Of a stretch of 64,000 bases of DNA, positions 26,562-34,321 are shown piece by piece (position 1 is the first letter of the stretch; each line of letters starts with the position of its first letter). Under the pieces are notes generated by a model. That model saw only the letters and a list, made by a program, of their open reading frames with translations. It made no database searches and had not been told where the DNA came from. Source of the stretch: Paenibacillus ginsengarvi (GTDB lineage: Bacteria > Bacillota > Bacilli > Paenibacillales > NBRC-103111); assembly GCF_003626695.1 (NCBI RefSeq), contig NZ_RBAH01000010.1, positions 1-64,000 of the forward strand, given 5' to 3'. Position numbers and translations under genes: made by a program.

Positions 26562-26614
26562 CGCGTTTCCCCCCATGTCCAACACTTGTTTTCATACCGA
26601 TAGTCCAATGAAAA

Positions 26615-26628
26615 TGATTGCGCTTTCA
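26615..26628. promoter_or_regulatory. Near-consensus cre box
   Basis: TGATTGCGCTTTCA differs from TGWNANCGNTNWCA at one position. It lies downstream of the promoter at 26742-26770 and about 54 bp upstream of the start at 26561, a position where CcpA would act as a roadblock. Confidence 0.6.
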
Positions 26629-26741
26629 AAACGTGCCGGTGCGTGTTTCCGGCCCGCTCACCTCCCTTGCCAGCGCCAGTACTCGGGGTCGTGCATGAGA
26701 CGCCAACTGGTTCCGTCTGGTTCCTCACACTTTTCATCTCC

Positions 26742-26770
26742 ATTGTAGAAAGCGCTTTTATTTTTGTCAA
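26742..26770 (-). promoter_or_regulatory. Sigma-A promoter for the binding-protein/dehydrogenase operon
   Basis: TTGACA (26770-26765), a 17-bp spacer and TACAAT (26747-26742) on the minus strand, close to the consensus. The spacer contains a palindromic AAAGCGCTTT that matches cre at 12 of 14 positions. The predicted leader is about 170 nt. The remainder of 26562-26995 holds only the cre box and a terminator at its far end. Confidence 0.8.
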
Positions 26771-26915
26771 CTGGTTTATTTCCAAAATCCAACAAAATTT
26801 TTGCCATCATCTGAAAAACCCTTATTATACAAGCTTTTATTCGCATCACACCTTGTTAAGTCGCGAAACATTATGTTATTACTGGTTCCTTTATAAAATC
26901 ATTATGGAACCACAA

Positions 26916-26955
26916 AAAAGAAGAGTCCTCTTCGGTGAAGAGGGCTCTTCTCTTA
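26916..26955 (-). terminator. Rho-independent terminator after the AGE-family gene
   Basis: On the minus strand GAAGAGCCCTCTTC-ACC-GAAGAGGACTCTTC is followed by TTTTTT. It lies 40 bp past the stop at 26996. Confidence 0.8.
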
Positions 26956-26995
26956 AGCGCGGCTTGTATGAACGGTACCCCAGCGGTAGTCGGCT

Positions 26996-28282
26996 TTAAG
27001 CGCGTTTCATCGCTCCAAGCAGCTCGATCAAATAAATGACGTTGCGGATAATATGATAAGGGTCTTTGACCGGGAGGGCGACAACCTTCTGGATCGGCTC
27101 GCCGTTTCTCATCCGGATCTGAATCCACTCCCCGACGGTTTCGTCCGGATTCGGAAACGTGCGGAACGTATACTCGTGAATGCGCCTGTAATCGTCCAGA
27201 AACGCCTCGTCCTTCGTAATCCCGTAACAGAGCATCGTCGTGTAAAGCGCCTCGGAGTGCGGCCACCACAGCTTGTTGTCCCAATTGTCGCGGATTTGCC
27301 GCACCATGCCTGTTTGCTCGGTTCCGGCCGTATCGCCGTGCGGCTTGCCGCCGTCGCGGTCGACGAACAGAAGCAGCCCGCCGTATTCGGCGTCCCAGCC
27401 GATCTCGACCATTTTCCGGGTCGTGCGTGCGGCCTTCCCGACATACCGCTCAAGCCCCAGCTTCCGGGCGGCATGAATAATAAACCACATATCCTCGATC
27501 GAGTGTCCCGGATTGCAGTACCGCCCCAGCAAGGAATCGACCCGCACTAGATCGGTCCCGATCATTTCGTTTAGAACCCCGCTGTCGTCGATAAACCGCT
27601 CCGTAATCTCGTCCATAAACCGCAGCATGTTGACGCGCAAGGCGGCGGCTTCGGACGGATCGCCGCACGGCGCTTCCTCGACTTCCAGCAGCTCCTGGGT
27701 CACATTCAGCAAAATCATCGGAATGTTGTGCGACTTGTACCCTTCCGGCGTCGGATACGGCGCCATCTGGTAGCTGCCGCTGTCGATCCGGCCCATAATC
27801 GAGCGGTACAGCTTGCGGGCGAAGCCGACGCTCTCCTTGTCGCCGGACACGGCGCCGTATTTGGCAAGACCCGCCACCACGAAGCAATCGGCGAAAATGC
27901 TCGAATCGAACCGGTCCGCCGGATCGTTCCGCTTCGGCCGCCCCTGCTTGTCCATAATAAAGGTGCAGTTGCCGTTTTCCAGCAGGGCGTGATCGATCAA
28001 AAAGCGCACGCCGTGCGCGGCCAGCTCGAGAAACTCCCGCTTCTCGGCTTCGCCGAACGTATCCGTATCCATGGCGGCCAGCTTCGCGTACATCCAGACG
28101 AACCGGCCCTGCGACCACGTATATTTGTCCGTGGATACGAGCGTCGCTCCCGTATTGTCGTAACAGTTGAAGTAGCCGCCGTCCTCCCGGTCGGTCGATC
28201 GCAGCCAGAACGTCAACAGCACCCGTTTCAGATGATCCTCATAAAAGCCAAGCAGCTCGCCTGCATCGAATGGTTGCTTCAT
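26996..28282 (-). CDS. N-acylglucosamine 2-epimerase (AGE) family protein
   Basis: A 428-residue (alpha/alpha)6-barrel protein. The start at 28282 has AAGGAG 12 nt upstream; a start 21 bp earlier lacks a site. AGE-family landmarks are visible: TWSQGRFVWMYAKLA (about 56-70), a NPGHSIEDMWF segment (about 240), WWPHSEALY (about 325) and FPNPDETVGEW near the end. Members epimerise C2 of N-acetylglucosamine, glucose or cellobiose, or isomerise sugars; related barrels are unsaturated-uronyl hydrolases. With no signal peptide it acts in the cytosol on an imported saccharide. It is divergent from the AraC regulator across 290 bp, which probably contains both promoters. Confidence 0.85.
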   Translation of the reverse strand: MKQPFDAGELLGFYEDHLKRVLLTFWLRSTDREDGGYFNCYDNTGATLVSTDKYTWSQGRFVWMYAKLAAMDTDTFGEAEKREFLELAAHGVRFLIDHALLENGNCTFIMDKQGRPKRNDPADRFDSSIFADCFVVAGLAKYGAVSGDKESVGFARKLYRSIMGRIDSGSYQMAPYPTPEGYKSHNIPMILLNVTQELLEVEEAPCGDPSEAAALRVNMLRFMDEITERFIDDSGVLNEMIGTDLVRVDSLLGRYCNPGHSIEDMWFIIHAARKLGLERYVGKAARTTRKMVEIGWDAEYGGLLLFVDRDGGKPHGDTAGTEQTGMVRQIRDNWDNKLWWPHSEALYTTMLCYGITKDEAFLDDYRRIHEYTFRTFPNPDETVGEWIQIRMRNGEPIQKVVALPVKDPYHIIRNVIYLIELLGAMKRA

Positions 28283-28572
28283 GCTTCTTCTCGTCTCCTT
28301 CATGGAAGCTGTGGTTGCCTTCTGATTCCCAAATACTTATCTGTAATTCGCCGGACCGGCTCCATTCCCTGCAAAAAAAAGGCGAATATGCGGCGGCTCC
28401 GTGCAAAAGACACGCACAGTCGGATTGGCATCGCCTCACTGGGAAAGCACAGGACAGGATTGTAAACAAGGCGCTCGCGGGGAACGGCAGGGGTGACATA
28501 GGAAGCAGGAATTTCGGATCGGTTCGTCGAATGAAAGGGGATACATTCGGAGTTTACGGGGGATGAAGCCAG

Positions 28573-29388
28573 GTGGGAGCGGTATACCCTATATCGGTCA
28601 GCTATCAAGCGTATTGGAAAGAAAAGCCGCATTTCATCAAGAATTCCGCCAACGAACCGCGCTGGCTCATGTTCGCCGTCGAGGAAGGGCGCTTCTCGTA
28701 CGAAATCGACGGCCACGCGGGCGAAGCCGAAGGCGGCGACATCGTCGTTTGCCCTCCGAACCTGCCGTTTCGCCGCGAAATGATTTCGCCGCTGTCGTTT
28801 CACTATTTCATTTTCAGCTATGACAAGAACGACACGGAGGCGGAGCGGCGCACGATCGATTTGCTCCGCCGTCTGTATGCGTTCAAGTATACCGCAAGCG
28901 AACAGGAAAGATTGTACAATACGTACCGGCAGCTGCACCGCCTTATGCGCCTTCAGGATGAGCAGAGCAAGACGTGGCTGCAGCATTTCGCCAACGATAT
29001 TTGGCTGCTGTTCCGCATCGAAGCGGAAAGCCTCGCTCAGTACGACAATCTCGCCGAGGACAAGCTGATGAAGGAAGCGAGGGCGATGATCGACCATCAT
29101 GCGTTCCGCGACATCCGCCTGCAGGACGTGGCCGCCTTTCTGCATATTCACCCCGTTCAGCTCAGCCGGCGGTTCCAGCACGTATTCGGCATGTCGCCCT
29201 CCCGCTATCTCGTCTCGCTGCGGATGGAGAAGGCGAAAAATTTGCTCGTGCAGTCCGAGTACACGATCGATCATATCGCCAGACTGTGCGGGTACGAGAA
29301 CGGCTTCTACTTCAGCCGCGTCTTTACTGCGTACAGCAAGATGAACCCGTCCCAGTACCGCAAAAAGCACAGCCTCGCTTCGTTATGA
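28573..29388 (+). CDS. AraC-family transcriptional regulator
   Basis: A 271-residue activator of normal AraC length with a GTG start at 28573 behind GGGGGA. Residues 10-90 form a cupin-like sensor half (WLMFAVEEGRFSYEIDG, then GGDIVVCPPNLPF). A linker helix region follows, then two helix-turn-helix motifs (IRLQDVAAFLHIHPVQLSRR, about 180-199, and YTIDHIARLCGYENGFYFSR, about 229-248) with the typical FKKxxGxSPSxYR-like pieces (FGMSPSRYL and MNPSQYRKKH). It is encoded divergently from the AGE-family enzyme and convergently with the PL22-like gene, so it most likely activates this local set on sensing a sugar. The 28283-28572 gap contains no gene. Confidence 0.92.
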   Translation: MGAVYPISVSYQAYWKEKPHFIKNSANEPRWLMFAVEEGRFSYEIDGHAGEAEGGDIVVCPPNLPFRREMISPLSFHYFIFSYDKNDTEAERRTIDLLRRLYAFKYTASEQERLYNTYRQLHRLMRLQDEQSKTWLQHFANDIWLLFRIEAESLAQYDNLAEDKLMKEARAMIDHHAFRDIRLQDVAAFLHIHPVQLSRRFQHVFGMSPSRYLVSLRMEKAKNLLVQSEYTIDHIARLCGYENGFYFSRVFTAYSKMNPSQYRKKHSLASL

Positions 29389-29417
29389 CCCAGCTGCCCG
29401 CCGCCCGGCAGCCGCCG

Positions 29418-30464
29418 CTACTCTGCCGCAAGCTCCGCCAGCATCTCCTCCGGCACGGCGGCCAAATACACATTCGGCATCCCGGTGCGGTCCGAGTTGA
29501 ACGCGACCCATCGTCCGTCCGGGCTGAACGACGGATGCGGGTGACTCCACTGCGGATGTCCCGACGAGCTGTCGGAGCGGCACAGCATTTTGTACTTTTT
29601 CGTCGCCACGTTCATCAGTTGGATGCCGTGATCGGGCCAGTTTGTATCCGATACGATCCATTTACCGTCCATGCTGCACGAGCCGTGCCAAAAATGCTCC
29701 CCGGTGTACAGTTCCGTCTTCTCTTCGCCCTCGGCCGTAATCGCGATACCGCGATGCTCGCTCGACAGGTTGGACATGATCCGCTTCGTCGAACCGAGCC
29801 ACATCCAGTGCCCGTTGCCGTGAGGCAGCTCCAGCGGACGCAGGTTGCTGCCGTCCGCGTTCAGCAGCCAGATGTTCCGCTGCAGCCCGTCCGCCTTGCG
29901 CTGGAAGGCGATCGTGCCTCCTGCCGACGGCTCCACCTGCGTATGGCTGATCGAATCCGACTGCCTGTACACGATATCCGCTTCCCTGCCGTCCGTGGAA
30001 ATCCGCACGATGCCTTTGCCGCCGCCGCGAAGCTCGACTTCCGCCACATAGTACCGGTCGTCGAACGTCAAGCTGCCGAGGCCCGCCGAGGCAACCTCGT
30101 CCATGGGGGCGATGACTTCCTCCTCGAACGTGGCGAGCGACACCCGCCGGAACGCTCCTTCCGCAATAAAATACAGCCATTTGCCGCAGTACGATAAAAT
30201 ATCGCCGCCGATTCCCGGCCGGTCGGTCACCTGGATCAAATTCATGCCGTCCGTATCGACCCGGAAAATATCGATTTGGGAATCGCGGTGCGAGGCCTTG
30301 TACGAGTGGAACACGAGCGTTTTGGAATCGGGCGTAAACGCATTAACATGAAAGTAAAGCTTCATGTTGACGGTCGGAAAAGCAGTCAGCTTCGTAATGC
30401 TCACGCCGGTTTCGCTGTCGGTCAAAAATTTACGCTCCGGGGAATACAGCTGTCCTCTGGCCAT
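29418..30464 (-). CDS. Oligogalacturonate lyase-like protein (PL22 family)
   Basis: A 348-residue cytosolic beta-propeller. AGGAGGTG precedes the start. The residues that bind Mn in characterised PL22 lyases appear conserved: His in FWHGSCS (about 258) and the Gln-x-x-His-x-His cluster in HPQWSHPHPSF (about 305); the catalytic-base region is NGHWMWLG (about 218). WD40/TolB-like blade motifs (FSPDGRWVAFNSDRTG) are clear. The enzyme would cut unsaturated digalacturonate to 5-keto-4-deoxyuronate inside the cell. It lies 44 bp downstream of the propeller/alpha-barrel gene on the same strand, with one sigma-A promoter at 32766 for both. A GC-rich hairpin without T-run (29393-29412) sits between it and the convergent araC gene. 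Confidence 0.82.
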   Translation of the reverse strand: MARGQLYSPERKFLTDSETGVSITKLTAFPTVNMKLYFHVNAFTPDSKTLVFHSYKASHRDSQIDIFRVDTDGMNLIQVTDRPGIGGDILSYCGKWLYFIAEGAFRRVSLATFEEEVIAPMDEVASAGLGSLTFDDRYYVAEVELRGGGKGIVRISTDGREADIVYRQSDSISHTQVEPSAGGTIAFQRKADGLQRNIWLLNADGSNLRPLELPHGNGHWMWLGSTKRIMSNLSSEHRGIAITAEGEEKTELYTGEHFWHGSCSMDGKWIVSDTNWPDHGIQLMNVATKKYKMLCRSDSSSGHPQWSHPHPSFSPDGRWVAFNSDRTGMPNVYLAAVPEEMLAELAAE

Positions 30465-30508
30465 ACGAACACCTCCTGGTATCGTGGCATGCGCGCGGCA
30501 TGCGGTAT

Positions 30509-32650
30509 TTACTGCTGCGGCTCGGCGATCAGGTTATAATAGCGGGCGAGCCAGTACGGGTGCAGAAACATCGTGCCGTCCTCGGCCCATTTGTCGCTGC
30601 CCCCGTCGAGCCGGTACGGCGATTTGTCCGACTTGAGCAGCGGCCGCTCGTTCACCGGAAGCGGCGAATCGGCCAGGCCGCGGGACAAGTCCCTTCCACC
30701 GCGCAGATCGGCGCGGCTGCTGTTGACGACCTTATAGCAGATCAGATCGAGCGGCAGCTCCGCAAGGCTTCGAACCGCCGCCTCGATGTCGCACATGCGC
30801 CCGGTCAGTGCTCCATATACGGCGTTCCAGAGCGGGGATCGCTCGGGACGCTCCATCTGCCAATGCCGCTCCAGACTTATCGTATAGATCGAGCGCAGCT
30901 CGGGATCGTTTTCGTACAGGAGCAGCGGTATATACGCGTGAAAGGCGAGATTGTCGTCGATGCTGCCTGAGCTCGGATGTTTGGCAATTTTCTCGTCCAG
31001 CACGTTGAGCGCATAATGATGCCGGACGATGAGGTCGCGGTACGCGGCCTCGTAGCGTTCGTCGCCGGTTACGTGGGCGGCCGTCTTGAGGAAGGATAAC
31101 AGCTCGAGCGAGTTGATGCCGCGCTGCTCCCACCATTTGGCGTCGTGATTCAGTCTGTGCGGTGACCAGACTCCCCATGTCGTCGGCAAGCCGTCGATAT
31201 CCGTCAAGCAGAAGTCATGCTCCAGAATATGATCCGCTATCGCCCGGACGCCGGAGCGGATTCGCTCCTTATCGTCGTCATCCGCAGCTAGATCGTAAAA
31301 TACCGCATAGGCGTAAAAATGACCCACGGCCTCGTCGCTGGACGCATCGCCCTTCCACTCCCACTCGCCGTCCGCCGACAAGCGCCATTCGTGGCGAGGT
31401 CCTTTCACGCCGAATTCCGGCTCCGAGCGATGAATGATCGAACGGGCTATAAAGCCGGGGCGGCCCGTAACCGCGAGCAGGTCCAGCATCGCGTGAACCG
31501 TCCGCTTGGCGCGCTCCCGCGCCTCGGCATCCCCGGTGACGGCGTATTTGTACGTTTGGGCGGCTGCGTAGTCCCCCGCCCACAAGCCGTCGTTATCGGA
31601 TATTTCCACCTCGATGCTGTCCAGCTTGCAAGGCTCCTTCAGCCGGCCGCCGTTCACGTAGCCGAACCGCTTGTGATATTTCTCGATCAGACCGTCGTAG
31701 TAATCGGCTTTCTCCTGCAGCGACATCGGCCGCACCGTAAGCCTTGCGATTCCGTCCTCCGTGCCGATCCATACGTTATCGTCCGATTCGAGCGCGATCG
31801 CCCTCACGTTGTCATCGGGAAGCCACCGCTTCGAGGCGAAGTAGGACCAGACTCCGTCCTGTAGGCGGATGGCCCCGGCCGGCGTTCCGAACCAGCGACC
31901 TCCGGCCGATCCCGCCGCCATAACCCGGATGTCTTCCTGCGGCAGCCCCTTCGAGCCGTCGAGACGGTAAAAAAAGTCGGTATCGTCGTGGATGCAGACG
32001 CCCCGGTCCGTGCCGATCCAAACATGCCCCCATCGATCGGCCAGCAGGCAGGATGTACAGTCGCTGATCATCCCCGTCTCGCCCGCCGGGATATCGTACC
32101 AGCGCGGCCGTTTGCCAAGCAGCGCATACAGCCCCCGATCGGTTGCGAGATACACCCTGCGGCTGCCGAAGGCGGTCATGCCTCGCACCCCGGCTTCCCC
32201 GTATGCGCGCTCCTCCGTCCAGCCGCCGGATGTCAGGCTGTACAGCATCCCTCCGGAGGCGGCGAATAATGTGCCGTCCTCGTCCTGCGCCAGCGCCTGC
32301 ACCGGTGCGCCGAACGGCTCTTGGTGGCGCCAGCGCCCGCTTTCCAGGCGGTAGAGCTCGCCGCCAACAGCAGCCCAAACGCCTTCCTGCCGGTCCGCAA
32401 ACAGCATCGAGACCGGCTCTGCCGGAGGGCCGTGTGCGGCTGCCTCCCACCGCTCTCCGTCAAAACGCGCCAATCCGGCCGGAGTTCCGGCCCATACCTC
32501 GCCTTTCGCCGAGACGATCAGATGGGTTACGCGATCGGACGGCAGCCCGTCGGATGAGGTATAAAACCGCTTCTCCCACTGCGGATAACGGTCCAGCGTA
32601 TAAGCCGGGCTTCGTTTCGTCATCGTGTTCGTGCTTGTTAGCGTCTTCAT
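30509..32650 (-). CDS. Cytosolic Reg_prop beta-propeller fused to an (alpha/alpha) barrel, unknown function
   Basis: A 713-residue protein with no signal peptide or membrane helix. The start at 32650 has AAGGAAGGA upstream. Residues about 25-325 contain at least six two-component-regulator-propeller (Reg_prop) blades, for example VWAGTPAGLARFDGE, VWIGTDRGVCI and VWIGTEDGIARL, a repeat normally found in extracellular sensor domains of hybrid kinases. Residues about 335-713 are helical with Trp/His-rich segments (DNDGLWAGDY, TWGVWSPHRLN, then KWWEQRGINSLELLS), reminiscent of an (alpha/alpha)6/7 barrel. It is operonic with the PL22-like lyase. It may be an intracellular sugar-processing enzyme or a scaffold; the function is open. 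Confidence 0.7.
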   Translation of the reverse strand: MKTLTSTNTMTKRSPAYTLDRYPQWEKRFYTSSDGLPSDRVTHLIVSAKGEVWAGTPAGLARFDGERWEAAAHGPPAEPVSMLFADRQEGVWAAVGGELYRLESGRWRHQEPFGAPVQALAQDEDGTLFAASGGMLYSLTSGGWTEERAYGEAGVRGMTAFGSRRVYLATDRGLYALLGKRPRWYDIPAGETGMISDCTSCLLADRWGHVWIGTDRGVCIHDDTDFFYRLDGSKGLPQEDIRVMAAGSAGGRWFGTPAGAIRLQDGVWSYFASKRWLPDDNVRAIALESDDNVWIGTEDGIARLTVRPMSLQEKADYYDGLIEKYHKRFGYVNGGRLKEPCKLDSIEVEISDNDGLWAGDYAAAQTYKYAVTGDAEARERAKRTVHAMLDLLAVTGRPGFIARSIIHRSEPEFGVKGPRHEWRLSADGEWEWKGDASSDEAVGHFYAYAVFYDLAADDDDKERIRSGVRAIADHILEHDFCLTDIDGLPTTWGVWSPHRLNHDAKWWEQRGINSLELLSFLKTAAHVTGDERYEAAYRDLIVRHHYALNVLDEKIAKHPSSGSIDDNLAFHAYIPLLLYENDPELRSIYTISLERHWQMERPERSPLWNAVYGALTGRMCDIEAAVRSLAELPLDLICYKVVNSSRADLRGGRDLSRGLADSPLPVNERPLLKSDKSPYRLDGGSDKWAEDGTMFLHPYWLARYYNLIAEPQQ

Positions 32651-32765
32651 TTGCGGTATCCTTCCTTTGCTGCGGAATATGCAAATAAGTGAACCGATGT
32701 TTGGCAAGTCCGTTCCATGATGATCCGTGGTTCAACTTATCCAGTTGCCCGCCCGAATTAATTTA

Positions 32766-32794
32766 ATCATAAAGAAATTAAATCGTTTTGTAAA
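32766..32794 (-). promoter_or_regulatory. Sigma-A promoter for the propeller/PL22 operon
   Basis: TTTACA (32794-32789), 17 bp, TATGAT (32771-32766) on the minus strand; five of six matches in each box. The predicted leader is about 110 nt. The rest of 32651-32991 is AT-rich with no gene. Confidence 0.75.
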
Positions 32795-32991
32795 TCATGG
32801 AATTCGATATACACTTGCCCGTTGTGGGGAAAAATAGCAATTTGTAAGTAACGCGAGGGTAATCCTTGTTGTACAATCAGCTTGTACCTAACAAAAACGT
32901 CTATCGACGTAATTCAAAGATGAACGACCGCGTTTTAGCGAAGTTAACTTTCTGTATCGTTAACAAATGACGAATCGAAGGGATGAGTTTC

Positions 32992-33408
32992 ATGACGGGA
33001 ACGCTGAAGCCTTTTATCCGCTCGGAAGATGCAAGGAGTCAGGCCGATTTTTACGTACAGTGTTTCGGCGGGGAGATTGTTTCCGTGCTTACTCACGAAC
33101 AAGCGATGGGCGCCCAGCATAACTTGAAGGACAAAGTGATGCATATGTGCTTGTCGGTGGCCGGCAGCAATTATATCTTTATGGCCGATTCGTTCGAGCC
33201 GGCGCCTCCCGGGCCCGGCATAGCCCTCAATATGGCATTCCAGACAGAGTCCGCTGCGAGAGAAGCGTTCGCGGGCCTTGCGGTAGGCGGCCGTGTGATC
33301 GCTCCGCTGGACATGCAGCCTTTCGGTATGTACTATGGGGAACTTACCGACAAATACGGAGTGACCTGGATGATAACAGCCGAGCGGGGAGCATCGCCCA
33401 AAGCGTAA
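32992..33408 (+). CDS. VOC/PhnB-like glyoxalase-fold protein
   Basis: A 138-residue vicinal-oxygen-chelate-fold protein of the PhnB/3-demethylubiquinone-methyltransferase-like group. The start at 32992 is chosen because GAAGGG lies 9-10 nt upstream; the ATG at 32983 abuts it. Typical pieces are LKPFIRSEDARSQADFYVQ, HMCLSVAGSNYIFMAD and the end FGMYYGELTDKYGVTWMI. These proteins are often single-domain and dimeric; substrates are usually unknown. The next small gene begins 1 bp after its stop, so they are likely co-transcribed. Confidence 0.85.
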   Translation: MTGTLKPFIRSEDARSQADFYVQCFGGEIVSVLTHEQAMGAQHNLKDKVMHMCLSVAGSNYIFMADSFEPAPPGPGIALNMAFQTESAAREAFAGLAVGGRVIAPLDMQPFGMYYGELTDKYGVTWMITAERGASPKA

Positions 33409-33409
33409 A

Positions 33410-33748
33410 GTGAAAATATGGATATGGACCGCAGCCTGTTGCCTTGCAGCCATAATAGGGCTCGCCTTAACGTTCGGCACTTCATACCCTCTAACGGTAC
33501 CGCGCGCGTTACTTGCCATAGAAGCCGGGCAAGCGCGGGTGGTGCCGCTTACGCCCGACGCCGTCAAGCTGGTAGCCAGAAGAGGGCCGTCCGAGCAGCA
33601 GTTGACCTCTTTTCTGGGGCAGCGCGGCTGGACGTATAAGGAGACGCTGGAGGGCCGGATCGTGTACGAAAAGGAAGGTATCACCCTTAGTGCCGCTTCC
33701 CGGTTCCGGCGCGGGTACTGGTGGTACGACCTGGACAAGGCCCCCTGA
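33410..33748 (+). CDS. Small exported or membrane-anchored hypothetical protein
   Basis: A 112-residue protein with GTG start at 33410, immediately after the VOC stop. There is no strong RBS, so translation probably relies on coupling. Residues 1-24 (KIWIWTAACCLAAIIGLAL) form a signal peptide or membrane anchor. The remainder is a small soluble domain with GPSEQQLTSFLGQRGWTYKE, suggesting a two-helix/beta fold facing outward. No family recognised. A strong terminator follows at 33827. Confidence 0.6.
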   Translation: MKIWIWTAACCLAAIIGLALTFGTSYPLTVPRALLAIEAGQARVVPLTPDAVKLVARRGPSEQQLTSFLGQRGWTYKETLEGRIVYEKEGITLSAASRFRRGYWWYDLDKAP

Positions 33749-33826
33749 CGGGTGGAGGAGCCCCTATTCATCTTTGCGACGGAAAAACCGCCCGAAGTCA
33801 CCTTCGGACGAAGCCCCCGTCCGACT

Positions 33827-33858
33827 AAAAAAGCCTTCCGCTCACGGAAAGGCTTTTT
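33827..33858. terminator. Bidirectional rho-independent terminator
   Basis: AAAAAAGCCTTCCG-CTCA-CGGAAAGGCTTTTT has A- and T-runs on both sides. It ends the VOC/small-protein unit on the plus strand. Confidence 0.85.
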
Positions 33859-33934
33859 GCTTCACCTGCGCCGGTATGTCGATCGGAGGGTCCCTGCATG
33901 ACCAGCAGCAAGTTAGCCGGTGGAAAAGCAAAAT

Positions 33935-34188
33935 ATAGCGGAGCCGATTTTCCGCTATTTGCTCGTCCTTGCGGCATTTTGACGGATAACGGAACTCGTT
34001 TTCCGCTATCCCCTCCCAAGTACGCAGATTTCTGCGGGATCCGGCGCCTTTTCCCAAAATAACGGAAAAGGTGTTCCGTTATCTCACCGGTTTCGCGTTT
34101 TCCCTTGTTTTAACGGAACTTTTACTTCCGTTATCGCCCTGTCGGCGCCGCTTCGCCAGCTATAGCGGAACTTTCACTTCCGCTTCCG
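33935..34188. repeat. Cluster of five 24-bp palindromes (ATARCGGA...TCCGYTAT), ~52-bp period
   Basis: Units start at 33935, 33986, 34059, 34110 and 34162. Each has arms like ATAACGGA or ATAGCGGA and TCCGTTAT or TCCGCTAT around an 8-9 nt centre; the last has a degenerate right arm. Successive starts are 51, 73, 51 and 52 bp apart. The same family occurs at 60157-60349. The 573-bp gap 33749-34321 contains no gene: only this cluster, a terminator, and two copies of a CCGAAG/CTTCGG hairpin flanking it. Confidence 0.85.
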
Positions 34189-34238
34189 CTCCCCTGCCCC
34201 TGAATCCCGGCAGGATATATACTTTCTTATCTTTGCAC

Positions 34239-34272
34239 GAAAACCGCCCGAAGTCGCGCTTCGGACGGTTTT
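34239..34272. terminator. Terminator hairpin, second copy of a duplicated element
   Basis: AAAACCGCCCGAAG-TCGCG-CTTCGGACGGTTTT forms a long stem usable by the binding-protein gene ending at 34322. A closely similar copy of this hairpin and its upstream flank (CTTTGC...ACG) lies at 33772-33810 on the other side of the palindrome cluster, where the right arm has lost the GGTTTT end. Confidence 0.65.
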
Positions 34273-34321
34273 CTCTGCCTTTTGACGGCCACCAGCCCGC
34301 CGTATTTTCGCCCAGACCGGC

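Noticed and set aside
28330..28560. Riboswitch in the AGE/AraC intergenic region
   Set aside because: Some hairpins can be drawn but none of the conserved cores I know (for example GEMM or glycine) is present.
33935..34188. CRISPR array (24-bp repeats with about 27-bp spacers)
   Set aside because: Copies are imperfect palindromes with variable arms, intervals vary (51-73 bp), the count is low and no cas genes are present. Treated as dispersed palindromes.
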